A DNA stretch of 51,706 bases, from positions 1 through 51,706 of the forward strand of contig JAAEOI010000237.1 of assembly GCA_024244665.1 (NCBI GenBank). Reading direction: 5' to 3'. Of this stretch, positions 43,290 to 51,513 are shown one piece after another. Position numbers and translations under genes: made by a program. Source of the DNA: Bacteroidota bacterium. Lineage in GTDB: Bacteria > Bacteroidota > Bacteroidia > Bacteroidales > GCA-2748055. How positions within the stretch are numbered: the first letter of the stretch is position 1; every line of letters begins with the position of its first letter. Under the pieces are notes generated by a model. It was not told the DNA's origin, ran no database searches, and saw only the letters and a program-made list of their open reading frames with translations.

Positions 43290-44537
43290 CTATAGGTTAA
43301 ATAAGCGGCAGAGGTGTCGTTCATAAATATTGACCATTACCTGCTCTCCCACAACTCCACTATTTTTACGGATCATCTCCAGGTAACTGTCACCCATCTC
43401 AGCGGCAACCTTGTAGCCAACATGAATCAGTTGCCTGAATCCGGGATGATAATCGGGGTGCCCAGGTATGTTTCTCAGGGTGGCGGCAAATTTTTCACCA
43501 TTCCAGTGCACTACCTCAGCAGGCAGGGGAAGGGTGGTTGGATCGATATCGATCACCGTGGCGTAGGGCCCGCATAGCTCATCCTGCCTGTTGAAGGCGA
43601 TAGAGTAGATCTGCTTTGCCATCTCCAGTGCTTCTCCACCCGACATGGCCAGTCCGATTACCTCTTCCAGCCATGTTGTTCCGGCGGTCTTCACATGAAT
43701 TCCTTTGTCATATTTCCGGATAAGCTCACCCATGATGGGATAGATGGTGAATTTGTCACTTCCAGAGTGAACACTCAGCTTCAGATTTTCGGGAAGACCG
43801 AATGTCTTAATGGCAAAATCAATCACCAGCAGGTCCTGTTCAAACTCTTTCCTGAACTGCCCTGCATCACCCACGTAGTCCACACCCTTATTAAACCTCC
43901 CTGTAAATTTGGGGGCAATGGTCTGAGCTGGAATGTTGTATAGACTGATCATTTGCAGGATGAAGAAGAGTTCAACCGGTGTCTGGGGATTCTCCACCTC
44001 ATCCATGGATACCTCGGCGATGAAGTTCTCTTCCCCCTTTGCAGTGGCGATGTGTTTGTAGATTGCGGCTGCCTCTTTCACTGCGCCCAGGAATTGACCG
44101 GCAATTCTAGCCAGGTCATCCTTTGTGATGTGGAAGGGCTCGTCAATTCCGGGGATCACGAGGTTCCCGACGAAAGTGGCGCTGATCTCCAGGAATTTTT
44201 CAATCTCTTCCGGGCTGACCTCCCCTCCGATGTAGTCTGCCACATCGAGTGTGAAGAAGTCGGAGTGATCAATGAATGAATCCACCGTGTTCAGGTTGAT
44301 GTGGTCGGCATCCACATAATGGGCTTCTTTCCAGTTTAAAGCTGCAGTTGCCTGGTCAGCTTCTTTCCGGGTGTCTGCCGGAGAGGAGTGGATGATCTGG
44401 TGCTCCCTGTTGGATTTATTCCAGACCGGAACAAAGGAAACTCCATTGTTTTTGGCCTTAATTATTGCTTTTAGCTGTGCTTCACCCTGCTGAGCAAACC
44501 TGTCTCCGACTCCAAACGAATATTTTTCTAATTGCAT
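43290..44537 (-). CDS. uxaE: Tagaturonate/fructuronate epimerase family protein
   Basis: About 415 residues from ATG 44537; the frame open to 44594 covers the promoter region, so the later Met is chosen. MQLEKYSFGVGDRFAQQGEAQLKAI is the characteristic start of the UxaE family, with later HYVDADHINLNTVDSFIDHSDFFTLDVADYIG, LSVHSGSDKFTIYPIMGELI and HVKTAGTTWLEEVIGLA. The Thermotoga enzyme interconverts D-tagaturonate and D-fructuronate, which joins galacturonate and glucuronate catabolism. First gene of the uxaE-uxaC operon, divergent from a lacI gene. Confidence 0.88.
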   Translation of the reverse strand: MQLEKYSFGVGDRFAQQGEAQLKAIIKAKNNGVSFVPVWNKSNREHQIIHSSPADTRKEADQATAALNWKEAHYVDADHINLNTVDSFIDHSDFFTLDVADYIGGEVSPEEIEKFLEISATFVGNLVIPGIDEPFHITKDDLARIAGQFLGAVKEAAAIYKHIATAKGEENFIAEVSMDEVENPQTPVELFFILQMISLYNIPAQTIAPKFTGRFNKGVDYVGDAGQFRKEFEQDLLVIDFAIKTFGLPENLKLSVHSGSDKFTIYPIMGELIRKYDKGIHVKTAGTTWLEEVIGLAMSGGEALEMAKQIYSIAFNRQDELCGPYATVIDIDPTTLPLPAEVVHWNGEKFAATLRNIPGHPDYHPGFRQLIHVGYKVAAEMGDSYLEMIRKNSGVVGEQVMVNIYERHLCRLFNL

Positions 44538-44549
44538 GTTTATTGGTTT

Positions 44550-44565
44550 TCCGTGTACGGACACG
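44550..44565. promoter_or_regulatory. Palindrome in the uxaE/lacI divergent promoter
   Basis: Overlapping inverted repeats TCCGT-GT-ACGGA (44550-44561) and CGTGT-ACGG-ACACG (44552-44565), 13 bp before the uxaE start; a further TCCGTA half-site follows at 44616-44621. Differs from the kdu operator, so it is a candidate site for the second LacI protein. Confidence 0.45.
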
Positions 44566-44604
44566 AAATTAGACAATTTTAGGCGAATTGCCAATTTTTT
44601 TATT

Positions 44605-44612
44605 TAGTTTTG
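44605..44612 (+). promoter_or_regulatory. -7 box before the second lacI gene
   Basis: TAGTTTTG fits TAnnTTTG, with 14 bases between it and the ATG at 44627. Confidence 0.45.
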
Positions 44613-44626
44613 TTCTCCGTATAGTT

Positions 44627-45673
44627 ATGGGAAAGGTCAGGATCAAAGATATCGCAGAGATTGCCAATGTCTCCATTGGTACAGTGGACCGTGTGATCCA
44701 CAACCGTGGCGAGGTGTCCAGTGCCACTATGGAAAAGATCCAGAAACTACTTGATGAATACGATTACAAGCCAGATATAATCGCCAGTTCGCTGGCACTA
44801 AAGCGGCAGGTCCGGTTAGCGGTTGTGATGCCCGGTCCCGTTAGCGGTCACGCTTTTTGGGAACAACCCGTTAAAGGAGTGGATCGTGCGGTGGAAGAGC
44901 TTTCCAGTTATGACATCTCAGTGGACACCTATCATTTCGATCAGTTTGACAGGAATGATTTTGTGAAATGCATGAAGAATTTCCCCATCAGTGAGATTCA
45001 CGGAGTCCTTTTTGCCCCGGTCTTCCATGAGGATTCTGTGAGCTTTGTAAGCCGTTGTGCAAGCGAGAATGTGCCTGTGGTGCTATTCAATTCCCTTTTG
45101 GAGGATGCCCCTTACAGCAGCTTCGTGGGCCAGGACGCATATCACAGCGGGTATGTGGCGGCAAAACTAATTAATTTCGGACTGGAGCACAGGCGGGATG
45201 TGGCCATCATCAATATGTCGGCCCGCACTGATCATTACGCCCATATTATAAACAGGGAGAAAGGATTCAGAAACTATTTTGAACTGCATAGCGACCGGCT
45301 GGATAACCTGGTTACCATCGATTTGAATGGTGTGAAGGAGAGTCGTTTAAAGCAAAAGTTGGATGAAACATTTCAAAAGCAAAAGATCGGAGGGCTTTTC
45401 GTTACTAATTCGAGGGTTTACAAGGTGGCTGAGTACCTGGCCGGCCGGGGATCAATGGGAGTGCGGCTGGTAGGCTATGATCTGCTGCCCGAAAGTGTGG
45501 ATTACCTGAAAAGGGATTACATCGATTTCCTGATCTCACAGAAACCCGAAGAACAGGCATTCAGAGGATTATCATCGCTCTTTAACCTTGTTGCCTTCCA
45601 CCGTGAACAGAAGAGGGACCAATTCATGCCCATTGACATTATTACAAGAGAGAACCTGCATTTTTATCAGTAA
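44627..45673 (+). CDS. LacI family regulator (hexuronate genes)
   Basis: About 348 residues from ATG 44627; an upstream in-frame ATG (44588) lies in the promoter and is unlikely. Helix-turn-helix VRIKDIAEIANVSIGTVDRVIHNRGEVS at 4-31, hinge IASSLALKRQ, then a periplasmic-binding-type domain (LAVVMPGPVSGHAFWEQPVKG). The IGTVDRVIHNRG recognition helix is the variant seen in Bacteroidota regulators of sugar acids. It is followed after 24 bp by the SDR reductase and is divergent from uxaEC, so both transcripts are probably its targets. Confidence 0.87.
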   Translation: MGKVRIKDIAEIANVSIGTVDRVIHNRGEVSSATMEKIQKLLDEYDYKPDIIASSLALKRQVRLAVVMPGPVSGHAFWEQPVKGVDRAVEELSSYDISVDTYHFDQFDRNDFVKCMKNFPISEIHGVLFAPVFHEDSVSFVSRCASENVPVVLFNSLLEDAPYSSFVGQDAYHSGYVAAKLINFGLEHRRDVAIINMSARTDHYAHIINREKGFRNYFELHSDRLDNLVTIDLNGVKESRLKQKLDETFQKQKIGGLFVTNSRVYKVAEYLAGRGSMGVRLVGYDLLPESVDYLKRDYIDFLISQKPEEQAFRGLSSLFNLVAFHREQKRDQFMPIDIITRENLHFYQ

Positions 45674-45697
45674 TATTCATATTAAACAGAAAGAGAC

Positions 45698-46540
45698 ATG
45701 GCATTTAAAGATCTTCAGAACAAAGTATGTGTCATCACGGGTGGTGGCGGAGTATTGGGCAATTCAATGGCACGGGGACTGGCCTCAGCCGGTGTGATTC
45801 CAGTAATTCTTGATATCAATGAGGCGGCGGCGCGTCAGACCGCTTCTGAAATTGAAGAGGAGATCGGGACGAAGTGTTATGGATACATGGCAAACGTGCT
45901 GGATAAAACCTCGCTGGAGGATATTCAGAAAGAGATCATTTCCGAGGTGGGAGAGATTGATATGCTTATCAATGGAGCCGGGGGGAATTCACCCAAAGCC
46001 ACTACGAAACTGGAGGAGCTTACAGAGGACCAGATCGGGAATATGGATGATGGATTCTTCGGACTTGAGCTTGAGGGTTTCCAGAAGGTATTTGACCTGA
46101 ATTTTACAGGCACCCTGCTTCCTTCAATGGTTTTCACAAAGGAGATGGTAAAAAGGCAGCGGGGAGTTGTGCTGAATGTCTCCTCCATGAATGCCTATAA
46201 GCCCCTGACCAAGATTCCTGCCTATTCAGCTGCAAAATCTTCCATCAACAACTTCACTGAGTGGCTTGCAGTTCATTTTGCAAAAGTGGGTGTGCGTGTC
46301 AATGCCATTGCCCCTGGTTTTTTCCTGACCAACCAGAACCGTTTCCTGCTAACCGATGAGAAAAGTGGGAAGCTGACCGTCAGGGGGGAGAAGATTATTG
46401 CCAACACACCCATGGGTGTATTTGGTGAGCCCGAAGATCTGAATGGAACGGTCCTCTACCTGATGTCGGATATGAGCAGGTTTATTACAGGTATCTGTAT
46501 ACCCGTGGATGGCGGATACAGTGCCTACGGAGGAGTATAA
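45698..46540 (+). CDS. uxuB: SDR-type D-mannonate oxidoreductase (fructuronate reductase)
   Basis: A 280-residue short-chain dehydrogenase: TGGGGVLGNSMA cofactor motif at about 15-26, INGAGGN (about 90-96), NVSSMN, and the catalytic PAYSAAKSS (Tyr-x-x-x-Lys). The insertion TKLEELTEDQIGNMDDGFFGLELEGFQ matches SDR-type mannonate oxidoreductases of Bacteroidota and Bacillus (UxuB/YjmF), which reduce fructuronate to D-mannonate and are unrelated to E. coli UxuB. Located between a LacI regulator and a uxuA remnant, which supports this function. Confidence 0.85.
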   Translation: MAFKDLQNKVCVITGGGGVLGNSMARGLASAGVIPVILDINEAAARQTASEIEEEIGTKCYGYMANVLDKTSLEDIQKEIISEVGEIDMLINGAGGNSPKATTKLEELTEDQIGNMDDGFFGLELEGFQKVFDLNFTGTLLPSMVFTKEMVKRQRGVVLNVSSMNAYKPLTKIPAYSAAKSSINNFTEWLAVHFAKVGVRVNAIAPGFFLTNQNRFLLTDEKSGKLTVRGEKIIANTPMGVFGEPEDLNGTVLYLMSDMSRFITGICIPVDGGYSAYGGV

Positions 46541-46557
46541 TCAAAGAATGAGTAAGT

Positions 46558-46695
46558 ATGAGTTTAGAACAGACAGGGAGGTGGTATGGCCCCGACGACA
46601 CGGTTACCCTGAGTGACATCTGGCATGCCGGAGCCACCGGGATCGTGACAGTACTACATGAGGTCTCCAATGGTAGGTGTTACCGCTGGAGTTGA
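46558..46695 (+). pseudogene. uxuA: Truncated mannonate dehydratase (N-terminal 45 codons)
   Basis: ATG 46558 opens a 45-codon frame: [20 protein letters not shown] and then [19 protein letters not shown], a clear match to the UxuA N-terminus (E. coli: EQTWRWYGPNDPV...QAGATGVVTALHHIPNG). After NG the sequence loses similarity (RCYRWS, stop TGA 46693-46695) and the remaining ~350 residues are missing, replaced by a 31-bp gap before the LarA-like gene. The deletion removes the catalytic metal site. A functional uxuA would have to lie elsewhere in the genome. Confidence 0.88.
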
Positions 46696-46726
46696 TTGAA
46701 AAAAGTGATGTATTATTCAGAGCCAT

Positions 46727-48010
46727 ATGATCTATTATGAAGCAGGAGGGCCGCAGACAGAGCTCTCCCACGACGATTTGAAAGAGGGAATGAACCAGGC
46801 GCTGGAAAAGCTGGGCACAAGGAAGCGTGTCCTGGCGATCCCGCCCGACATTACCCGCTACTACAGCCAGGCTGGTTTACTGACCCGTTTTGCCTGGGAA
46901 TATTACGGTGATCGGCTGAGCGATGTGCTGCCTGCTCTTGGAACCCATGCAGCCATGGCACCTGCTGAGATTGAGCGGATGTTCGGACCGGTTCCGGCCT
47001 CCCTCTTCAGGGTGCATGACTGGCGAAACGATGTTGTCACCCTGGGAGAGGTGCCGGCCTCTTTCGTCGAGTCTGTATCTGAAGGAAGGGTCTCTTCTCC
47101 ATGGCCTGCACAAGTTAACCGGCTCCTGCTGGAAGGAGGGCATGACCTGATCCTCTCCATCGGACAGGTGGTTCCCCACGAGGTGATCGGGATGGCCAAC
47201 TACAACAAAAATATTTTCGTGGGGACCGGTGGCCCCGAGGGCATCAATAAGAGCCACTTCCTGGGAGCAGCCTATGGAATGGAGCGGATGATGGGAAAGG
47301 CCGATACACCTGTTCGCAGGGTACTTAATTACGCATCGGACCATTTTGCAAAGGACCTCCCCATTGTATATGTGCAGACTGTAATTGGCAGGAACGATGA
47401 AGGCGGGCTGGTTGTACGCGGACTCTTTGTCGGGGATGACGAAGCCTGTTTTCTGAAGGCAGCTGAACTCTCCCTGCAGGTGAATTTCCAGATGCTGGAG
47501 CAGCCACTTAAAAAGGTGGTAGTCTACCTGGAGCCGGAGGAGTTCAAGAGTACCTGGCTGGGCAATAAGAGCATATACCGCACCCGCATGGCCATAGCCG
47601 ATGGCGGGCAGCTGATTGTGCTGGCACCCGGACTCAAAGAGTTCGGGGAGGATGAGGAGATCGACAGGCTGATCAGGAAGTACGGTTACCGCACTACCCC
47701 TGAAATCCTGGATGCTGTAAAGAACAACAGTGACCTTGAGCAGAACCTGAGTGCCGCAGCCCACCTGATCCACGGATCTACTGAAGGACGGTTTTCGGTT
47801 ACCTATTGCCCCGGGCAGATCTCCCGCGAGGAGATTGAGTCGGTTAATTATAACTATGCTGATCCCTCTGAGATGATGAAGAGCTACGATCCGGAGAAGC
47901 TGACAGACGGATTTAACATCATGCCCGATGGCGAGGAAATCTACTACATCTCCAATCCCGCACTTGGGCTCTGGTCTTGGAAGGAGAAATTCAAGGATAA
48001 GCAGCCATGA
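46727..48010 (+). CDS. LarA-like (lactate racemase domain/DUF2088) protein, possible aldonate epimerase
   Basis: A 427-residue protein of the nickel-pincer LarA superfamily. Motifs: LAIPPDITRYYSQAG (37-50, the D-x-T-R strand), LGTHAAM with His74, and IGQVVPHEVIGMANYNKNIFVGTGGPEGINKSHFLGA (His151 in the second catalytic position). The lysine that anchors the cofactor in LarA (SGG-x-K) is replaced here by GGPEGINK, with Lys175 shifted. LarA enzymes move a proton/hydride at C2 of 2-hydroxy acids; in this uronate operon a C2 epimerisation of D-mannonate (to D-gluconate) is a plausible but unproved role. It overlaps pdxB by 4 bases (ATGA). LarB/C/E for cofactor synthesis are not in the window. Confidence 0.7.
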   Translation: MIYYEAGGPQTELSHDDLKEGMNQALEKLGTRKRVLAIPPDITRYYSQAGLLTRFAWEYYGDRLSDVLPALGTHAAMAPAEIERMFGPVPASLFRVHDWRNDVVTLGEVPASFVESVSEGRVSSPWPAQVNRLLLEGGHDLILSIGQVVPHEVIGMANYNKNIFVGTGGPEGINKSHFLGAAYGMERMMGKADTPVRRVLNYASDHFAKDLPIVYVQTVIGRNDEGGLVVRGLFVGDDEACFLKAAELSLQVNFQMLEQPLKKVVVYLEPEEFKSTWLGNKSIYRTRMAIADGGQLIVLAPGLKEFGEDEEIDRLIRKYGYRTTPEILDAVKNNSDLEQNLSAAAHLIHGSTEGRFSVTYCPGQISREEIESVNYNYADPSEMMKSYDPEKLTDGFNIMPDGEEIYYISNPALGLWSWKEKFKDKQP

Positions 48011-49149
48011 TCAGGATTGTAGCCGACCATAAGATTCCCTTTCTGAAGGGTGCCCTTGAAGGGGTGGCCCGTGTGGTTTATCTTCCCGGCAATGAGATCA
48101 CCCGTGAGGATCTGCTGGATGCTGATGCCCTGATCACCAGGACACGCACCCGGTGTGATCGCTCCCTGCTGGAGGGAACGAAAGTCAGTTTCATCGCCTC
48201 TGCCACCATTGGATATGACCACATTGATACCGCCTATTGTGAGCAGGCGGGAATCACCTGGACCAATGCTCCCGGCTGTAATTCGGCATCGGTCAGGCAG
48301 TACCTGGTCTCCATCCTCCTCTACCTGGCCTCAGAAAAGGAACTGAAGCTGAAAGGAAGTACCCTGGGAGTGGTGGGTGTTGGCAACGTGGGGAGCAAAG
48401 TGGCCGGGGCGGCGGAAGCACTTGGAATGAAAGTCTTGCTGAACGATCCTCCCCGGGCCCGCAGGGAGGGGGTAAGCGGTTTTGTTACCCTGGATGAACT
48501 GCTGGCTCAATCGGATGTGATAAGCATGCATGTGCCCCTGAACCGTGGCGGAGAGGACAACACCTTTCACATGGTGAACCGGCAGTTTATTGAAAAGACT
48601 AAAAAAGGGGCAGTCCTGGTGAATAGCTCAAGGGGAGCTGTTGTCAGTGAAATTGAATTGATTGAAGGAATCCGGAGCAGGAAGCTCTCAAATGTGATCC
48701 TGGATGTTTTTGAGAGTGAGCCCGTTGTCAATCCTGAACTGATGGAACTGATTACCCTGGCCACTCCCCATATAGCAGGGTATTCCCTTGACGGGAAAGC
48801 CAACGGAACCGGAATGTCGGTCCGTGCCCTCAGTAAACATTTTGGATTGGGCCTGGATGAATGGCAGCCCGGGGATATTACCCCACCGGTCCATGACCAG
48901 ATACTTGGTGATGCGGCCTCCGGGGATCTCTATGAAATACTATGGGATCTTTATCGGCAGACCTATGATGTGAAGGCCGATGACAGCCGCCTGAGAGAAC
49001 ACCCGGAAACATTTGAGTCCCTGCGTGGCAACTATCCCCTCCGCAGGGAGCCTCAGGCCTATTCGGTACGCCTGTTCCAGGGAAACGAAGAGATCAGGGA
49101 AATTATTGAAGCACTCGGATTCTCCATGCTGGCGGATCATTGTGCGTGA
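48007..49149 (+). CDS. pdxB: Erythronate-4-phosphate dehydrogenase
   Basis: A 380-residue D-2-hydroxyacid dehydrogenase-family protein. Features: RIVADHKIPFLKGALEG start and FIASATIGYDHIDTAYCEQAGITWTNAPGCNS (substrate domain), GVVGVGNVGSKVA (NAD motif, about 118-130), VNSSRGAVV with the catalytic Arg region, and ATPHIAGYSLDGKANGT (catalytic His). This combination and the C-terminal dimerisation part are those of PdxB, which oxidises 4-phosphoerythronate in vitamin B6 synthesis. Its 4-bp overlap with the LarA-like gene implies translational coupling, an unusual partner for PdxB. Confidence 0.9.
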   Translation: MIRIVADHKIPFLKGALEGVARVVYLPGNEITREDLLDADALITRTRTRCDRSLLEGTKVSFIASATIGYDHIDTAYCEQAGITWTNAPGCNSASVRQYLVSILLYLASEKELKLKGSTLGVVGVGNVGSKVAGAAEALGMKVLLNDPPRARREGVSGFVTLDELLAQSDVISMHVPLNRGGEDNTFHMVNRQFIEKTKKGAVLVNSSRGAVVSEIELIEGIRSRKLSNVILDVFESEPVVNPELMELITLATPHIAGYSLDGKANGTGMSVRALSKHFGLGLDEWQPGDITPPVHDQILGDAASGDLYEILWDLYRQTYDVKADDSRLREHPETFESLRGNYPLRREPQAYSVRLFQGNEEIREIIEALGFSMLADHCA

Positions 49150-49236
49150 GAAAAGTAAATGCGTAAGAAAGTAAATGCGTAAGAAAGTAGGTAAGTGAGT
49201 AAATAGGTAAGTGAGTAAGTAAATAGGTAAATATTA
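49150..49236. repeat. Tetramer-period repeat between pdxB and gnd
   Basis: AGTAAATGCGTAAGAA twice, then GTAAGTGA, GTAAATAG, GTAAGTGA, GTAA, GTAAATAG, GTAAATAT, all in steps of four bases. Same family as at 18950-19035 and, on the other strand, 14400-14470. Confidence 0.85.
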
Positions 49237-49246
49237 AAACTTAAAA

Positions 49247-50701
49247 ATGAAAACAAAAGCTGATATTGGACTGATTGGTCTTGCCGTTATGGGTGAAAAC
49301 CTGGTTCTGAACATGGAGAGAAATGGCTATACCGTAGCTGTTTACAACCGTACGGTTGAGAAAGTAGACAAATTTGTGAATGGAAGGGGTAAGAATAAGA
49401 ACTTTATCGGAGCCGGTTCCGTTAAGGAATTTATCGCATCACTGGAGCGGCCCAGGAAAGTGATGATGCTTGTTAAAGCAGGAAAGCCTGTGGATGACTT
49501 CATCGAGACGCTGCTTCCCCACCTGGAGGAAGGCGATATTATCATTGACGGTGGAAACTCCCATTTCCCCGACTCTATCCGTCGGACCAAATATGTGGAG
49601 AGTAAAGGGATGCTCTTTATCGGAACAGGGGTCTCAGGCGGAGAAGAGGGTGCATTGATGGGCCCTTCCATTATGCCGGGCGGATCCGCTGCAGCATGGC
49701 CACATGTTAAGGAGATATTCCAGGCCATCTCGGCCAAGGTTGAAGATGGCTCACCCTGCTGCGACTGGGTGGGTAACGACGGAGCCGGTCATTTCGTCAA
49801 GATGGTCCACAACGGGATCGAGTATGGTGACATGCAACTGATCAGCGAGGCATACAACGTGATGAAGAACCTGCTGGGGATGAATGCAGATGAGATGCAC
49901 GAAGTGTTTGAGGAGTGGAACAGCGGCGAGTTGGACAGTTACCTGATGGAGATTACCCGTGATATTCTTGCATACAAAGATGAAGACGGCGGACCACTGG
50001 TGGAGAAGATCCTGGATACGGCGGGACAAAAAGGGACCGGGAAATGGACCGGTATCGAGGCTCTGGACCTGGGCATTCCCCTTACCCTGATCGGGGAGTC
50101 CGTTTTTGCAAGGTGCCTGTCAGCCCTGAAAGAGGAGCGAGTGGAGGCCTCTAAAGTTCTTTCGGGACCGGAGCCTTCGTTTCATGGTGACAGGAAGCTT
50201 TTCATGGACGACATCAAGAGCGCGCTTTATGCCTCCAAGATTGTCTCCTATGCCCAGGGTTATACCCTGATGAAGGAGGCGGCCAAGGAGTACAACTGGG
50301 ACCTGAATTATGGAAACATCGCCCTTCTATGGAGAGGTGGCTGCATCATCAGGTCTGTTTTTCTGACCAAGATCAAAGATGCATTTGACAACAACCCTGC
50401 TCTTGCAAACCTGCTGCTGGATCCCTTCTTCAAGGGGAAAGTGGAAGCTGCCCAGGAGGGATGGCGCCGTGTGGTTGCCACCGCACTGGTGAACGGGATT
50501 CCAGTACCAGCATTTACAACAGCACTCAACTATTTCGATGGCTACCGTTCCGAACGCCTACCTGCCAATATGCTGCAGGCACAGCGTGACTACTTCGGAG
50601 CACACACCTATGAAAGGGTTGATAAACCACGTGGAGAGTTCTTCCATACCAACTGGACCGGCAGGGGCGGGGATACCAGCTCCTCTACATATACAGTATA
50701 A
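49247..50701 (+). CDS. gnd: 6-phosphogluconate dehydrogenase, decarboxylating
   Basis: A 484-residue Gnd that oxidises 6-phosphogluconate to ribulose 5-phosphate with CO2 release. NADP-site IGLIGLAVMGENLVLNM at the start, GTGVSGGEEGALMGPSIMPGG (substrate loop, about 128-148), VGNDGAGHFVKMVHNGIEYGDMQ (catalytic Lys, about 180-200), and KGTGKWT. Length is normal. It sits 97 bp after pdxB across a tetramer repeat. It would be the downstream enzyme if mannonate were epimerised to gluconate and phosphorylated, but it is also a standard pentose phosphate gene. Confidence 0.97.
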   Translation: MKTKADIGLIGLAVMGENLVLNMERNGYTVAVYNRTVEKVDKFVNGRGKNKNFIGAGSVKEFIASLERPRKVMMLVKAGKPVDDFIETLLPHLEEGDIIIDGGNSHFPDSIRRTKYVESKGMLFIGTGVSGGEEGALMGPSIMPGGSAAAWPHVKEIFQAISAKVEDGSPCCDWVGNDGAGHFVKMVHNGIEYGDMQLISEAYNVMKNLLGMNADEMHEVFEEWNSGELDSYLMEITRDILAYKDEDGGPLVEKILDTAGQKGTGKWTGIEALDLGIPLTLIGESVFARCLSALKEERVEASKVLSGPEPSFHGDRKLFMDDIKSALYASKIVSYAQGYTLMKEAAKEYNWDLNYGNIALLWRGGCIIRSVFLTKIKDAFDNNPALANLLLDPFFKGKVEAAQEGWRRVVATALVNGIPVPAFTTALNYFDGYRSERLPANMLQAQRDYFGAHTYERVDKPRGEFFHTNWTGRGGDTSSSTYTV

Positions 50702-50703
50702 CA

Positions 50704-50790
50704 CAGTACTCAGGAATCAGTACACAGTACACAGTACACAGTATACAGTGCTCAGTACACAGTGCTCAGTACACAGTGCACAGTGCTCAG
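50704..50790. repeat. Heptamer repeat after gnd
   Basis: Units CAGTACA (several), CAGTGCT, CAGTATA and CAGTGCA in strict 7-bp steps, starting right after the gnd stop. It is complementary in type to the CTGAGTA heptamers at 21936-22081. Confidence 0.93.
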
Positions 50791-50852
50791 GATGATTTAA
50801 TTTGACATTACTCTCTATCTCTTAAATTATAATGATGATGATGTACTGTTGG

Positions 50853-50886
50853 TAACGGGAAATATCTTGAAGAGATATTCTCGTTA
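50853..50886. other. Imperfect 12-bp hairpin
   Basis: TAACG (50853-50857) pairs with CGTTA (50882-50886) and AATATCT (50861-50867) with AGATATT (50873-50879) around a 5-base loop, with a small 3/2 internal bulge. No T-run follows, so a simple terminator for gnd is not obvious. It may mark an element end or a processed 3' structure. Confidence 0.4.
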
Positions 50887-51013
50887 TCAGCAGTATTTAT
50901 ATTTCTGTATTGAACTGGTGTTAAGTTGTTTGTCGAGCTGTGTGGTCAATCTATTTCAGGCGAAGACTGTACCTGTGTAGGTTTCCGGATCCGCATTAAA
51001 AGGAATGATTTGG

Positions 51014-51513
51014 TAATTGTCCCGGGTCAATTTTCAGAGCATACCCTTCTCGACCCTGTCTGCAAGTATCCTGGCCAGATGAAAATGGTATTTCTCCTGC
51101 AATACCATCGTCACATCTTGAAATGGAAAACCAAACATATTTCTGTTTGAGAACGGCATAATATTGCTCCACCACCTGAGGGATATCTATTATCGGGATA
51201 CTTTTTTTGGTACTTTTTGGATATATTTCTGCTCGATCTCATGAAATGGGATATCTATTATCGGGTAACTATACTTTTTTGGTGCTTTTTGGATAATGGA
51301 TAACCATCGATAGATATCTATTATCCAAAACAACATCCAAATAGTTAATAACTGGATAATAATTATCTATTCCAGAATTATTTTTCGTCCATAGAGTTGA
51401 CTTCTGCCCTGTCTGTACTATATACCAATAAATGACCAATCATAATTGATGCTCCCTATCCGCCCCGATGAACCGCCCCGATGAGCGGCCACGGTGTACT
51501 GCTGCCACGGATT
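51014..51513 (-). repeat. Dispersed repeat element, copy B (inverted)
   Basis: Reverse-complement counterpart of 24414-24868. Nearly identical at 51377-51460 (around TTGACTTCTGCCCTGTCTGT) and 51017-51065 (around CCCGGGTCAATTTTC), diverged between. On the minus strand a coding-like patch FPFQDVTMVLQEKYHFHLAR then ILADRVEKGML, stop, is shared with copy A (there more broken), suggesting the end of an old transposase or other element gene. The 13-mer GATGAGCGG/GATGAACCG units mark the end near 51470-51490. Confidence 0.78.

Noticed and set aside
46877..47773. Long open frame of 298 codons on the minus strand
   Set aside because: It lies wholly opposite the LarA-like gene, whose motifs are clear, and its own product has no recognisable features; it is a shadow of a GC-rich gene.
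50926..51150. 74-codon plus-strand frame at the window end
   Set aside because: It runs opposite the coding-like patch of the repeat element and shows no features of its own.
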